Positions 25,756 to 35,092 of a DNA stretch of 64,000 nt are shown here, in pieces (within the stretch, counting starts at the first letter, position 1; each line of letters opens with the position of its first letter). The position numbers and the translations under genes are program-made. The notes beneath the pieces were generated by a model that made no database searches, was not told the DNA's origin, and saw only the letters and a list, made by a program, of their open reading frames with translations. This DNA is from Colwellia sp. D2M02 (GTDB lineage Bacteria > Pseudomonadota > Gammaproteobacteria > Enterobacterales > Alteromonadaceae): contig NZ_JAHKPW010000032.1 of assembly GCF_018860755.1 (NCBI RefSeq), forward strand, positions 166,992 through 230,991, given 5' to 3'.

Positions 25756-27147
25756 ATGAGTAACTCAAAAGAAACGATCAACCCTTTTACCGAAAAAACG
25801 CTAAAAAGATATACCTTAATGACACATCAAGAGGCTGAGGTTTGTGTAGAAAAGGCTAATGAATGTTTCGAAGAGTGGAAGCTTGTGTCTGTTGCCGAAC
25901 GTGTAAAACTCGCTAATGCCTTAGCAAAAATAATTGAAGAAAACCAAGACGAGTTGGTTCAATTAATGGTGGACGAAATGGGTAAAGTGCAATCTCAAGC
26001 TAAACAAGAAGTAGCGCTTTGTGCTGAAATTTGTAAATACACCGCAAGTACTGCAGAGCAAGCGTTGGCCAATGAGCCACGTGATTATAATCAAGGTAGA
26101 GCAATCATAACGTACCAGCCAATTGGCGTTATTTTAGGGATTCAGCCTTGGAACTTCCCTCTTTATCAAGTGATAAGATACAGCATCACCAATTTAATCG
26201 CTGGTAACACAACGGTAATGAAACATGCCTCAAATGTTTTTGGTATGGCACAGAAAATTCATTCACTGTATGAACAAGCAGGCTTTCCAAAATATGCTTA
26301 CCAATCTTTACTCGTTGATGGCGAAACGGCAAGTAAATTAATTAGCCATGATGGTATTAAAGGAGTTACTTTTACGGGTAGTGATAACGTGGGTAAAATG
26401 GTTGCCGAAGAAGCTGCGAAACGTAGTAAAAAAACAGTATTAGAACTAGGTAGTAATGATGCTTACTTGGTTTTAGACGATGCAGATATTGCACTAGCGA
26501 TTGAGACGTGTGTCAAAGCTCGTATTATCAATAATGGTGAAACCTGTGTTTCTGCAAAACGTTTTATTGTTACCGAAAAAAATTACGATGAATTTAAGCT
26601 GGGATTCAAGCAAGCCATGATGCAAATAAAAATGGGCGACCCTCGAGCAGAAGATACTCACTTGGGTCCTATGGCGAGGAAAGACTTACGTGAAAAACTG
26701 CATGACCAAGTAAAAAAATCTATTGCCGCCGGGGCAACTATAGTCTGTGGCTGTGAAATGCCCGATGGAAAAGGTTTCTTTTATCCGCCGTCTATTTTAG
26801 AAAATGTCAGTCCTAATATGCCTGCTTATGATGATGAGTTATTCGGTCCTGTAGCTGCTCTGATAAAAGCTAAAGATGATAATGATGCAATGAGAATTGC
26901 CAATGATTCACGCTATGGCTTAGGCGGAGGTATTTTCTCTAAAAACGAAGAGTACGCCATTGAACTTGCTGTAAAACACTTTAATACCGGAATGGTTAAT
27001 ATTAATGGTTATGGTTTAGCACAACCAAACCTACCGTTTGGTGGAGTAAAAAACAGTGGCTATGGTCGTGAGCACGGTGGTTTTGGTTTAAAAGAATTTG
27101 TTAATATTAAATCGGTGATGATTGCTGAGATAAATAGTAATACGTAG
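25756..27147 (+). CDS. NAD(P)-dependent aldehyde dehydrogenase, succinate-semialdehyde type
   Basis: The 463-residue enzyme has the aldehyde dehydrogenase fold. Visible motifs: YQPIGVILGIQPWNFPLYQ (about 119-137), cofactor site GVTFTGSDNVGKMV, general base in VLELGSNDAYLV (Glu about 233), catalytic Cys in NNGETCVSAKRF (about 267), and the late motif FGPVAALIKAKDDNDAM. Its length and pattern match the short GabD/Sad group of semialdehyde dehydrogenases rather than betaine aldehyde dehydrogenases. The usual Gly-Gly of the ELGG motif is Gly-Ser here, as in that group. It follows the MAPEG gene and ends at a strong terminator. Confidence 0.9.
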   Translation: MSNSKETINPFTEKTLKRYTLMTHQEAEVCVEKANECFEEWKLVSVAERVKLANALAKIIEENQDELVQLMVDEMGKVQSQAKQEVALCAEICKYTASTAEQALANEPRDYNQGRAIITYQPIGVILGIQPWNFPLYQVIRYSITNLIAGNTTVMKHASNVFGMAQKIHSLYEQAGFPKYAYQSLLVDGETASKLISHDGIKGVTFTGSDNVGKMVAEEAAKRSKKTVLELGSNDAYLVLDDADIALAIETCVKARIINNGETCVSAKRFIVTEKNYDEFKLGFKQAMMQIKMGDPRAEDTHLGPMARKDLREKLHDQVKKSIAAGATIVCGCEMPDGKGFFYPPSILENVSPNMPAYDDELFGPVAALIKAKDDNDAMRIANDSRYGLGGGIFSKNEEYAIELAVKHFNTGMVNINGYGLAQPNLPFGGVKNSGYGREHGGFGLKEFVNIKSVMIAEINSNT

Positions 27148-27182
27148 TAAATCAGCTTGCTTGGCTATTTACTAAATGATAA

Positions 27183-27222
27183 GAAAAAAAAGCCCTAACG
27201 TTGCTGTTAGGGCTTTCTTTTT
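27183..27222 (+). terminator. Terminator after the aldehyde dehydrogenase
   Basis: AAAGCCCTAAC GTTGCT GTTAGGGCTTT followed by CTTTTT, with an A-run before it. Confidence 0.9.
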
Positions 27223-27226
27223 AATG

Positions 27227-27316
27227 TGGCGGTGAGCGAGAGATTCGAACTCTCGTTAGGGGTAAACCTAAACACACTTTCCAGGCGTGCGCCTTCAGCC
27301 ACTCAGCCAGCTCACC
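27227..27316 (-). tRNA. tRNA-Ser(GGA)
   Basis: On the minus strand a 90-base cloverleaf starts GGTGAGCTGGCTGAGTGG and ends CTCACCG-CCA with encoded CCA. The acceptor stem GGTGAGC pairs with GCTCACC. The anticodon loop reads CTGGAAA, giving anticodon GGA, and the long variable arm (GTTTAGGTTTACCCCTAAC region) is typical of serine tRNAs. The T arm GAGAG TTCGAAT CTCTC is intact. Confidence 0.96.
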
Positions 27317-27540
27317 AAATTTTAACTATTGATAATTTTATGTGCTATCACACTAACAGTAAACGCCTGATTAACACGCTATCTGTGTCAATTCTGCTTA
27401 CCAGCTTACATTATTAATATTGAATAAATTCAACCGCGCTATAGTAGGGAAAATACCTGCTTAGCGCAAGCCTATTTAAGTTAAATGCGTTTAAGTGCTT
27501 AGTATTCAGTCACTACACGCTTATTTAAGTGCTTGCTATT

Positions 27541-28581
27541 TTAGCGCTTTAAACTAGTCGAAAAATCAAGCATACGATTTAGTGATTTTAATGCGCCTTC
27601 ACGAAGCTCCATATCAACAAAAATTTCTTTGCCGGTAGGGTCAAGTAAGGCGTTTTCTATCTCTTTTAAGCCATTCATTGCCATCCACGGGCAATGTGCA
27701 CAGCTTTTGCACGTTGCTCCCTCACCTGCGGTTGGCGCTTCAAAAAACTCTTTCTCTGGACATAGCTGCTGCATTTTATAAAAAATACCGCGATCTGTTG
27801 CGACAATAAACTTTTGATTAGGCATTTCTTGTGCTGCTTTTATTAGTTGGCTAGTAGAGCCAACCGCATCAGCAAGTTCAACAATGTCTAATGGTGACTC
27901 GGGGTGCACTAAAATAGCCGCATCAGGGTGTAAAGCCTTCATATCTATTAAGGCTTTAGTTTTGAACTCATCATGAACGATACAGGCCCCTTGCCACATT
28001 AGCATGTCAGCGCCAGTTTCACGTTGTATGTAGTTACCCAAATGGCGATCAGGTCCCCATAGAATTTTTTTACCTTGTTCATCTAAGTGTTCAACAATTT
28101 CAAGGGCACAAGATGAGGTAACAATCCAATCAGCACGAGCTTTAACGGCCGTAGAAGTATTTGCGTAAACAACTACGGTATGATCGGGGTGTTGATCACA
28201 AAAGGCTGAAAACTCTTTAATCGGGCAACCTAAGTCAAGTGAGCATGTTGCTTCAAGCGTAGGCATAACAACAGTTTTTTCCGGTGTTAATACTTTAGAG
28301 GTTTCACCCATAAATTTTACACCAGCAACAATCAGTGTTTCTGCCGGGTGTTGTTTACCAAAACGCGCCATTTCTAACGAGTCGGCAACACAGCCGCCCG
28401 TTTCTTCGGCTAATGCTTGAATTTCAGGATCTGTATAATAGTGCGCAACTAATACCGCATTTTTTTCAATGAGTAGGCGCTTAATTCTTTCTTTAACTTG
28501 AGCCCTTTCGTCTTGCGTTAATGGCTTAGGCTTGGCTGGAAATTGAAAGTCAAAATCTACAGCGTTATTGGTTTGGCTCAT
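27541..28581 (-). CDS. nadA: Quinolinate synthase A
   Basis: NadA joins iminoaspartate and dihydroxyacetone phosphate to form quinolinate in NAD synthesis. The 346-residue protein has the expected [33 protein letters not shown]-terminus, the [15 protein letters not shown] motif, the [11 protein letters not shown] site with the first cluster cysteine, and the C-terminal [15 protein letters not shown] motif with further cluster cysteines. A 4Fe-4S cluster bound by three cysteines is known in the family. The tRNA-Lys array and tol-pal genes lie upstream on the same strand, the same order as in E. coli. Confidence 0.96.
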   Translation of the reverse strand: MSQTNNAVDFDFQFPAKPKPLTQDERAQVKERIKRLLIEKNAVLVAHYYTDPEIQALAEETGGCVADSLEMARFGKQHPAETLIVAGVKFMGETSKVLTPEKTVVMPTLEATCSLDLGCPIKEFSAFCDQHPDHTVVVYANTSTAVKARADWIVTSSCALEIVEHLDEQGKKILWGPDRHLGNYIQRETGADMLMWQGACIVHDEFKTKALIDMKALHPDAAILVHPESPLDIVELADAVGSTSQLIKAAQEMPNQKFIVATDRGIFYKMQQLCPEKEFFEAPTAGEGATCKSCAHCPWMAMNGLKEIENALLDPTGKEIFVDMELREGALKSLNRMLDFSTSLKR

Positions 28582-28831
28582 GAGTGCTCTCTATTCTACT
28601 ACGGTACGTGTTAAACGCTGCAATTATAAGGGAAAGCACTAACAATGTGTAGTGTATTATAGAATGGCTGAATGATTAACACAGTAAATAAGTACGCTGA
28701 ACTAGAGAGAGGTTTTATCGAAAATACGTATTAACAAATACTAAAATATAACATGCTCATTATGCACACTTTAGGTGATAGAGATTTATAGAATTATTTT
28801 TTGGGAGAAATTACTTTGAAGGTTTTTGAAG

Positions 28832-28907
28832 TGGTCGGCCGTGAAGGATTTGAACCTTCGACAAATTGGTTAAAAGCCAACTGCTCTACCAGCTGAGCTA
28901 ACGGCCG
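28832..28907 (-). tRNA. tRNA-Lys(TTT), copy 1
   Basis: 76-base cloverleaf on the minus strand starting CGGCCGTTAGCTCAGCTGG, with anticodon loop CTTTTAA (anticodon TTT), T loop TTCAAAT and encoded CCA. The first pair is C1:G72, not the usual G1:C72. It is the last of five identical copies in transcription order. Confidence 0.95.
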
Positions 28908-28944
28908 CTTCAAATTTTTATGTGCTATATCTATATTCTTAAAT

Positions 28945-29020
28945 TGGTCGGCCGTGAAGGATTTGAACCTTCGACAAATTGGTTAAAAGCCAACTGCTCT
29001 ACCAGCTGAGCTAACGGCCG
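28945..29020 (-). tRNA. tRNA-Lys(TTT), copy 2
   Basis: Identical in sequence to the neighbouring copy at 28832, separated from it by 37 bases of unrelated spacer; anticodon TTT and encoded CCA. Confidence 0.95.
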
Positions 29021-29055
29021 ATTTAAGATTTACATGTATAACTAATAACTAGGAT

Positions 29056-29131
29056 TGGTCGGCCGTGAAGGATTTGAACCTTCGACAAATTGGTTAAAAG
29101 CCAACTGCTCTACCAGCTGAGCTAACGGCCG
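29056..29131 (-). tRNA. tRNA-Lys(TTT), copy 3
   Basis: Identical 76-base unit with anticodon TTT; the spacer to copy 2 is 35 bases. Confidence 0.95.
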
Positions 29132-29179
29132 CTCCTAGTTTTTCCTAATAAATTAGGGGGTAGTTATTCTTTATTGAAG

Positions 29180-29255
29180 TGGTCGGCCGTGAAGGATTTG
29201 AACCTTCGACAAATTGGTTAAAAGCCAACTGCTCTACCAGCTGAGCTAACGGCCG
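29180..29255 (-). tRNA. tRNA-Lys(TTT), copy 4
   Basis: Identical 76-base unit with anticodon TTT; the spacer to copy 3 is 48 bases. Confidence 0.95.
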
Positions 29256-29330
29256 ATTCAATAAATTATAACGTGACTATAAATACTTGATTTATAGTCT
29301 TTACTTAAAGTACAAGATAATTAAGTAAGG

Positions 29331-29406
29331 TGGTCGGCCGTGAAGGATTTGAACCTTCGACAAATTGGTTAAAAGCCAACTGCTCTACCAGCTGAGCTAA
29401 CGGCCG
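29331..29406 (-). tRNA. tRNA-Lys(TTT), copy 5 (promoter-proximal)
   Basis: Identical 76-base unit, first in transcription order, with a promoter about 40 bases upstream. Confidence 0.95.
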
Positions 29407-29441
29407 CCGTTGTGTTGAGTTAGTGCCTCAACGCGGGGCAT

Positions 29442-29469
29442 ATAATACTGATAATATTTTTAAGTGCAA
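29442..29469 (-). promoter_or_regulatory. Sigma70 promoter of the tRNA-Lys array
   Basis: On the minus strand TTGCAC (29464-29469) and TATTAT (29442-29447) are 16 bases apart and followed by the GC-rich discriminator ATGCCCCGCG, typical of stable RNA promoters under growth-rate and ppGpp control. Confidence 0.75.
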
Positions 29470-29579
29470 CCATAAATTTAGCTTTTTTTAAATAATATTG
29501 ATAGTTCGCGTAAAAACAAAGCAATACGCTACTTTTATCAACAACAATACGAAAATTACTGCTGCACTTTATAAAACGG

Positions 29580-30365
29580 TTACTTAGATAAACTCTCTAA
29601 ACGCGGTTTAGCTAGCTTTGCTGAGGTTGAGTTTGGGTACTCTTTTAATAACTGTCGATATAACGTAATCGCATTTTGGTTATCGTTTTGCTTTTGAGAG
29701 ACCATAGCCAATTTCAACATTGCATCAGGACGCTTATTTGAGTCGCTAAACTGATTAACTACAATAGTAAACTCTTGTTTAGCTTCAACCAGCTCATCTT
29801 TATTAAAAAGTAACTGCCCTAACCAATAATGTGCATTTGGTGCATAACTTGAATTAGGGTAATTTTTATTGAAAGCCCTAAATTCAGGTATAGCTTGTTC
29901 GTATTTAGCTTCTTTGAGTACCATATTAAGTGCACGATCATAGGCATCGTTTTCACTTAAGTTATTACTGTATGCTTGGCTAGCTGCGCCAATACTGTCG
30001 GTATTAGTTACTGCGATACTGGTAGGTACACTACTTGCTGGTTTAAGTGCTTCGCTAACGCGTCTATCAAGCTCTTGATATAGCTCTCGTTGACGTTCTA
30101 ACACTTGGCTTAATTGGTGGCTATGTAACTCAGTAACACCACGAAGCTCATTAACTTCACTTTGTAACATATCTAACTGGCGCTGAATATTTACTTGTGA
30201 CCTGTTACGTGAATCAAGCTTTTCTTCTAAACTACGCAGTTGTTCAGTAACACTACCTGTTCCTGAAGTACGCGAACTCATGTCTACAACGGGGGCTTGA
30301 GCCGCTAACGCATTAAATGCGCTAGCGGTAAACATCATGCCAAATAAAACTTTATTGAGTTTCAT
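29580..30365 (-). CDS. cpoB: Cell division coordinator CpoB (YbgF), Tol-Pal system
   Basis: CpoB is a periplasmic protein that links Tol-Pal constriction with peptidoglycan synthesis by PBP1B. The 261-residue protein has a signal peptide ending ALA-A at about residue 21, a coiled coil (about 40-110, RSQVNIQRQLDMLQSEVNELRG) that trimerises the protein, and a C-terminal TPR region (about 140-261) with the YERALNMVLK-like start (YDRALNMVLKEAKYEQAIPEF) and three repeat units including SYAPNAHYWLGQLLFNKDELVEA. It is the last gene of the tol-pal operon, 31 bases after pal. Confidence 0.94.
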   Translation of the reverse strand: MKLNKVLFGMMFTASAFNALAAQAPVVDMSSRTSGTGSVTEQLRSLEEKLDSRNRSQVNIQRQLDMLQSEVNELRGVTELHSHQLSQVLERQRELYQELDRRVSEALKPASSVPTSIAVTNTDSIGAASQAYSNNLSENDAYDRALNMVLKEAKYEQAIPEFRAFNKNYPNSSYAPNAHYWLGQLLFNKDELVEAKQEFTIVVNQFSDSNKRPDAMLKLAMVSQKQNDNQNAITLYRQLLKEYPNSTSAKLAKPRLESLSK

Positions 30366-30396
30366 TTATCTACCTTGGTTTGATGAATATTAAAAC

Positions 30397-30936
30397 TTAG
30401 TAAACTAAAACAGCACGACGGTTTTTAGCAAAAGCATTTTCACTTCTGTCTTTAACCATTGGTTTTTCTTCACCATAGCTCACAACACTTAGTTGAGATG
30501 GGTTAACGCCCATATTTTCTAAATAAGTTGCTACAGATTTTGCACGACGCTCGCCTAATGCAATGTTGTACTCAGGCGTACCACGTTCATCGGCATGACC
30601 TTCAACAAGTACTTTAACATCACTGTTTTCGCTTAAAAATTTAGCATGTGCGTCTAAAATAGCAGAATCAGCGCTGGTTACTGTAGATACGTCAAAACCG
30701 AAGTAGACGATGTGCTCTGAACGTAAACGGGCTAACTCTTGACGTTTTTCTTCTTCAATTTCTGCAGCACGTTGCGCAGCTGTTACTTGTACACTGTTTT
30801 GCTCTTCATTTTGAGTTACTTGTGCATTAGTATCAACTTGGCTTTGCTCATCAGTGTCTGAGTTAGAGCTACAAGCAGATAATACAAGAAGAGGTAAAGC
30901 TACTGCTAAACTTTTTACAATTTTATTTAAGCGCAT
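30397..30936 (-). CDS. pal: Peptidoglycan-associated lipoprotein Pal
   Basis: Pal anchors the outer membrane to peptidoglycan and interacts with TolB. The 179-residue precursor has a lipobox LVLSAC (lipidated Cys about residue 22), a Gln/Asn/Glu-rich linker, and an OmpA-type domain from about residue 70 with VYFGFDVSTV, VLVEGHADERGTPEYNIALGERRAKSV and SYGEEKPMV motifs holding the diaminopimelate-binding Asp and Arg. It sits between tolB (57 bases upstream) and cpoB. Confidence 0.97.
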   Translation of the reverse strand: MRLNKIVKSLAVALPLLVLSACSSNSDTDEQSQVDTNAQVTQNEEQNSVQVTAAQRAAEIEEEKRQELARLRSEHIVYFGFDVSTVTSADSAILDAHAKFLSENSDVKVLVEGHADERGTPEYNIALGERRAKSVATYLENMGVNPSQLSVVSYGEEKPMVKDRSENAFAKNRRAVLVY

Positions 30937-30993
30937 TTTATTTTCCTATTTTCTAAAAATATGAGTTGAAATTATTAGTTTTATTAAATCATT

Positions 30994-32343
30994 TTATAAA
31001 AACGGCGACCATGCCGGAGCTTTCACTTGTCCATCAAGTGCAGGTAAACGAGCTTTAAATCGCCCATCTACCGACACCAATCCTAATACTTGACGATTAT
31101 TGTGCAGTGTACTGTAAATAATCATGCCACCATTAGGTGCAACACTTGGTGATTCATCTAGGCGTGTTTTAGTTAACACTTGAAACACTCCCGTACCAAA
31201 CTCTTGTTTTGCTAAACGGTATTGACCACGGGTTCTATTTACCATAATCAGGTTTTTCCCATCGGGAGTGATAGAGCCGCCTAAGTTCATATCACCGTCA
31301 AAAGTTAAACGTTTAACTTTTCCGTTGCCTAAATCTACGCGATATAACTGCGGTTTACCACCCCGTTCTGAACTAAATACTAATGATTTACCATCTGGTG
31401 TATAACTTGGCTCAGTATCTATAGCTCGGTTACGGGTAATTCGACGTAATTTTTTGCTCGCTAACTCCATAATATAGATATCTGGGTTACCATCTTTTGA
31501 TAATACCATTGCCATACTGCGGCCGTCTGGAGAAAAGCGCGGTGCACTGTTTATACCATCAAATGAACTAATTAAGGTACGTTTTCCTGAGTAGATGTCA
31601 ATAGTATGAATTTGTGCTTGTCGATTTTCAAAAGATACATAAGCTAACTGCTCACCTCTAGGGTGCCATGATGGCGACATTAATGGTTCTTTTGAGCTAA
31701 GTAATACATGTTCATTAAAGCCGTCGTAATCAGCAAAAGCTAATTGGTATGGGTATTCACCTTCATCTCGCACAATAACGTAAGCTATTTTGCTTAAAAA
31801 TGCACCTTTACTACCGGTTAATTTTTCATACACTACATTACTAATACTATGTGCGTAACGTCTAAATTGCTCACCATTAATATTGGCACTACTTTGCGCT
31901 AAAATATGATCTTCAACATCAACCATACTACCACTGCTTAACATAGTTGCTTGGCCGCCAGTTACTTGACCACGAATAACATCAACAAGTTGGTAGCTTA
32001 CTTGATAGCGCCCTAATGATACTTCTTTAATTTTCCCTACAACAACAGCTTCAACCCCAAGACTTGCCCAAGCACTGTAATCAACATCATTAGCCGTATG
32101 AGGTGTTTGTGGGAAGTTATTGATATTAACAGGGCTAAACTTACCGCTGCGTAATAAGTCGTCGCTAATCACTTTAGAAATACGCTCAGGTAATACTGAG
32201 CTGTTATCCCATTTAAAAGGAACAACCGCAATAGGTCTAGCACTATCAATACCGCCAGTGATTACTATTTCTAAGGTTGCCATGGCTCGCATTGAGCTCA
32301 ACGTAATAATTAAGGTTGTAAAAACAGTTAATAATAATTTCAT
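30994..32343 (-). CDS. tolB: Tol-Pal translocation protein TolB
   Basis: TolB is the periplasmic partner that shuttles between Pal and the TolA/TolQR energised complex. The 449-residue protein has a signal peptide ending AMA at about residue 22, a D1 domain ([20 protein letters not shown], then the [14 protein letters not shown] segment) and a six-bladed beta propeller from about residue 190 with repeated P-x-W/F-SPDG patterns ([52 protein letters not shown]). It is 43 bases after tolA. Confidence 0.97.
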   Translation of the reverse strand: MKLLLTVFTTLIITLSSMRAMATLEIVITGGIDSARPIAVVPFKWDNSSVLPERISKVISDDLLRSGKFSPVNINNFPQTPHTANDVDYSAWASLGVEAVVVGKIKEVSLGRYQVSYQLVDVIRGQVTGGQATMLSSGSMVDVEDHILAQSSANINGEQFRRYAHSISNVVYEKLTGSKGAFLSKIAYVIVRDEGEYPYQLAFADYDGFNEHVLLSSKEPLMSPSWHPRGEQLAYVSFENRQAQIHTIDIYSGKRTLISSFDGINSAPRFSPDGRSMAMVLSKDGNPDIYIMELASKKLRRITRNRAIDTEPSYTPDGKSLVFSSERGGKPQLYRVDLGNGKVKRLTFDGDMNLGGSITPDGKNLIMVNRTRGQYRLAKQEFGTGVFQVLTKTRLDESPSVAPNGGMIIYSTLHNNRQVLGLVSVDGRFKARLPALDGQVKAPAWSPFL

Positions 32344-32386
32344 TGTCAGTTCTGTCTTCTTTTTATAAGTTAAATATTATGGCTGA

Positions 32387-33352
32387 TTATGAAAAATCAG
32401 GTACAACGGTTACCGCTATTTTACGCATTTCTTTAAACACTTCAGGATCTTGCGATACAGGTAAAGTGCCAGTTTTATAAATGGCCGTTTCTGCTGCGTC
32501 ACAAACCACTTTATCTCCTTTACCAACACTAACATTAGTAACAAAGCCTGATGAGGCTAAACTAATAGTTAAGCGACAGGTTTTGCCAACCATAGTACTA
32601 CGATCTTTAATCATATTACGGTTGATGCTTTGAGTAATCAAGGCAGAAAAGCGTTGTATTTCAGTCATCACTTGCTGACTACGTGCTTTATTACGTGCAG
32701 CCATTTCTGCAGCCATTTGTTCAGCTATTAATGCTTGCTCTGCTGCTTGCTGTGCCGCTTTTTCTTTCGCTTCTTTTTCTTTACGCTTTTGCTCGGCCAG
32801 TTTTTTCTTACGTAACTCTTCCGCTTTTTTAGCTTCAGCTTCTTCTTTTATACGTTTCGCTCTTGCTGTAGCAGCAGCTTGTTCAGCTTTTTGTTTTTCT
32901 TGTTCTTTTTGCTTACGTACTTTTTCAGCTTGGTCTGCCTTTGCTTTCGCACTTTTAGCAGCTTTGTCTGCTTGAATTTTTTCTTGTTCTTTTTTCTTAC
33001 GCTGTATTTCTAGCTTTTTAATACGAGCTTCTTCTTTTGCTCGGCGTTGTTTAGCTTCATCAGCACGGCGCTCAATCGCTTTGATACGTTTTTTTTCTGC
33101 GGCGGCATCATCTGCTTTTTGTTTTTTTATTTTATTAATCGCTTGGTCATATTTAGCTTTATCAACCACAACGGCTTTAATAGGCTCGATTTGAGCACTA
33201 CTTGGCGTAGGAGTAGCAACAGGTTTAGATGTCGCATTAAAGTCACCAATAAATAAAGTTACCAATAATGCAACATGTAAACCAACACTTAACCACAGTG
33301 CTTTTGCGTAAGATGACTTCATTAATGGCTTATTAGAGGACTGCTTATTCAC
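32387..33352 (-). CDS. tolA: Tol-Pal energy-transducing protein TolA
   Basis: TolA spans the periplasm and passes proton-motive force from TolQR to TolB-Pal. The 321-residue protein has one membrane helix at about residues 18-38, a long Lys/Ala/Glu-rich helical domain from about 60 to 215 (the DNA is correspondingly low-complexity), and a small C-terminal domain (about 225-321) with paired cysteines in GKTCRLTISL and VVCDAAE that likely form a disulfide. The coding region of the helical part is rich in Lys and Gln repeats and is a probable site of length variation between strains. It follows tolR with one base between. Confidence 0.95.
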   Translation of the reverse strand: MNKQSSNKPLMKSSYAKALWLSVGLHVALLVTLFIGDFNATSKPVATPTPSSAQIEPIKAVVVDKAKYDQAINKIKKQKADDAAAEKKRIKAIERRADEAKQRRAKEEARIKKLEIQRKKKEQEKIQADKAAKSAKAKADQAEKVRKQKEQEKQKAEQAAATARAKRIKEEAEAKKAEELRKKKLAEQKRKEKEAKEKAAQQAAEQALIAEQMAAEMAARNKARSQQVMTEIQRFSALITQSINRNMIKDRSTMVGKTCRLTISLASSGFVTNVSVGKGDKVVCDAAETAIYKTGTLPVSQDPEVFKEMRKIAVTVVPDFS

Positions 33353-33353
33353 A

Positions 33354-33779
33354 CTAATTCTCCACCGGCTCTGTCATTAAGCCAACTGAAGGAACACCCG
33401 CCACCGTTTGTAGTAACACCATCAGCTGAATAACAGCGTCATAAGAAACAGCACCGTCACCATTAACCACTACAGGGGTATCAGGCTCTAAGGTTAAATG
33501 CGCTTTAACTAGGGTTGCCACTTCTTCAGCAGAAAGCGGCTCTTTATCGTTAGCCCCGACTGTTAAATAGTAGCGTCCTTGGGCATCTACCGAAGCAACA
33601 AGTGGTGTTTTACTGTCTTTATCAAGAGGCTCGGCATCACCTTGAGGTAAGTCAACCTTTACCCCTTGAGTAATAAGTGGTGCGGTTACCATAAAGATTA
33701 TAAGTAATACCAGCATAACATCGATATAAGGAACAACATTAATTTCAGCCACTTTACGGCGTCTTACTCTTTGATACAT
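33354..33779 (-). CDS. tolR: Tol-Pal inner-membrane protein TolR
   Basis: TolR forms the proton channel with TolQ. The 141-residue protein begins with a cytoplasmic arginine-rich tail and one membrane helix with the conserved Asp in NVVPYIDVMLVLLIIFMVTAP (Asp about 21), the proton-carrying residue of the ExbD/TolR family. The periplasmic domain carries VDLPQGDAEPL and the final GVPSVGLMTEP. It is nine bases after tolQ. Confidence 0.97.
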   Translation of the reverse strand: MYQRVRRRKVAEINVVPYIDVMLVLLIIFMVTAPLITQGVKVDLPQGDAEPLDKDSKTPLVASVDAQGRYYLTVGANDKEPLSAEEVATLVKAHLTLEPDTPVVVNGDGAVSYDAVIQLMVLLQTVAGVPSVGLMTEPVEN

Positions 33780-33788
33780 AATTAAACC

Positions 33789-34475
33789 TTACTTGCCGTT
33801 TTGCTCATTTGCCGACTGACGTTGTAAAATACTTGAAAACTCATCCATGAAATTACCATAGCCGTTTTCAATTTTTTCAACTAAGTGACTGAAACGGTTA
33901 AACGCCATTACCGCAGGAATAGCCGCAAAGAGCCCCATGGCAGTTGCAATTAGTGCTTCAGCAATACCTGGTGCAACCATTTGTAATGTTGCTTGCTTTA
34001 CTGAACCAAGAGCAATAAAAGAATTCATAATCCCCCACACCGTACCAAACAAGCCAATATAGGGGCTAATTGAACCAACCGTCGCCATAAATGGTAAGTG
34101 TTTTTCTAAATTATCCACTTCTCTTGAAAGTGCTACGCGCATTGCTCGGTGAGTGCCATCTACAATAATTTGTGGATTATCAATATGGCTTTTACGTAAA
34201 CGTGCAAACTCTTTAAAACCTGCAACAAATAAACTTTCAATACCTTGAACATGATTTTTAGCTGATATTTCACTGTATAACTTACTTAAGTCGGCCCCAC
34301 TCCAAAACTTATCTTCAAATGTTTTCAGCTCTTGTGTTGCACTTTGTAAAATTTTACGACGTTGAAAGATCATCGCCCAACAAACAATCGAAAAAGTCAG
34401 TAAGGTCAACATCACAAATTGCACTAAAATACTGGCTTCTAAAAATAAATCAAAAAATGAAATTTCAGCTGACAC
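33789..34475 (-). CDS. tolQ: Tol-Pal inner-membrane protein TolQ
   Basis: TolQ is the ExbB-like stator subunit. The 228-residue protein has a membrane helix near residue 15-37, a cytoplasmic stretch, and two further helices at about 135-155 and 170-190 with the family motif [27 protein letters not shown] and [25 protein letters not shown]. Its start overlaps the ybgC stop by 11 bases, so translation is probably coupled. Confidence 0.97.
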   Translation of the reverse strand: MSAEISFFDLFLEASILVQFVMLTLLTFSIVCWAMIFQRRKILQSATQELKTFEDKFWSGADLSKLYSEISAKNHVQGIESLFVAGFKEFARLRKSHIDNPQIIVDGTHRAMRVALSREVDNLEKHLPFMATVGSISPYIGLFGTVWGIMNSFIALGSVKQATLQMVAPGIAEALIATAMGLFAAIPAVMAFNRFSHLVEKIENGYGNFMDEFSSILQRQSANEQNGK

Positions 34476-34875
34476 GTTTAAACGCTCCTAATATAAATTC
34501 GGGAATAGCACAGGGTTTATTGTTATTAAAATCAACACAAGCAATCAGCACTTTGGCAGTGCAAAGCAAAATATTTTCTTGGTTGAAGATATGTTGTTCA
34601 AATACTAAGCTAGCTCGCTTAACTTTGACAATACTTGAATGTACATTAAGTAAATCATCGAGTTTAGCTGAAGCAAAGTTATCCATTTCAACCTTTCTGA
34701 CCACAAAACCAAGATTTTGTTGCAAAAGTGTTTGTTGGTGTATGCCTAAATCACGTAACCACTCACTGCGAGCACGCTCTGTAAATTTTAAATAATTCGC
34801 ATAATAAACAATTCCCCCCGCATCTGTATCTTCATAATAAATGCGAATGGGTAAGTTATGAGTTGTGCTTAACAT
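34465..34875 (-). CDS. ybgC: Acyl-CoA thioesterase YbgC, Tol-Pal associated
   Basis: YbgC is a hotdog-fold thioesterase that is almost always the first gene of tol-pal operons. The 136-residue protein has [35 protein letters not shown] near its N-terminus, which carries the catalytic Asp in EDTDAGG. It hydrolyses acyl-CoA or acyl-ACP and may connect phospholipid synthesis with outer-membrane tension. The operon promoter should lie in 34876-35020. Confidence 0.95.
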   Translation of the reverse strand: MLSTTHNLPIRIYYEDTDAGGIVYYANYLKFTERARSEWLRDLGIHQQTLLQQNLGFVVRKVEMDNFASAKLDDLLNVHSSIVKVKRASLVFEQHIFNQENILLCTAKVLIACVDFNNNKPCAIPEFILGAFKRVS

Positions 34876-35024
34876 TGATAACTAGACAAATAACTGATTT
34901 TTAGGTAGCTCTATAGTAATAGATAAAGCCTTAAGCAAACAAGGCGAGTGACATAATAAATTACAATTTAACACGTTATTGCTTAATAAAGGGGCAATGT
35001 ATGACTTTATTAAAAAAATTCCAT

Positions 35025-35050
35025 AAAAAAAGGCGCTAAATGCGCCTTTT
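35025..35050 (-). terminator. Terminator of the DEAD-box helicase gene
   Basis: On the minus strand AAAAGGCGC ATTTA GCGCCTTTTTTTATGG forms a stem with a seven-base T-run; it sits 43 bases after the helicase stop codon. Confidence 0.88.
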
Positions 35051-35092
35051 CGTTTTGCGTTACCAAACTAATAAGTAACTTTTTATAAACTA

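Noticed and set aside
28832..29406. Regular repeats resembling a CRISPR array
   Set aside because: The 76-base repeats are complete tRNA-Lys genes with cloverleaf and anticodon, and there are no cas genes.
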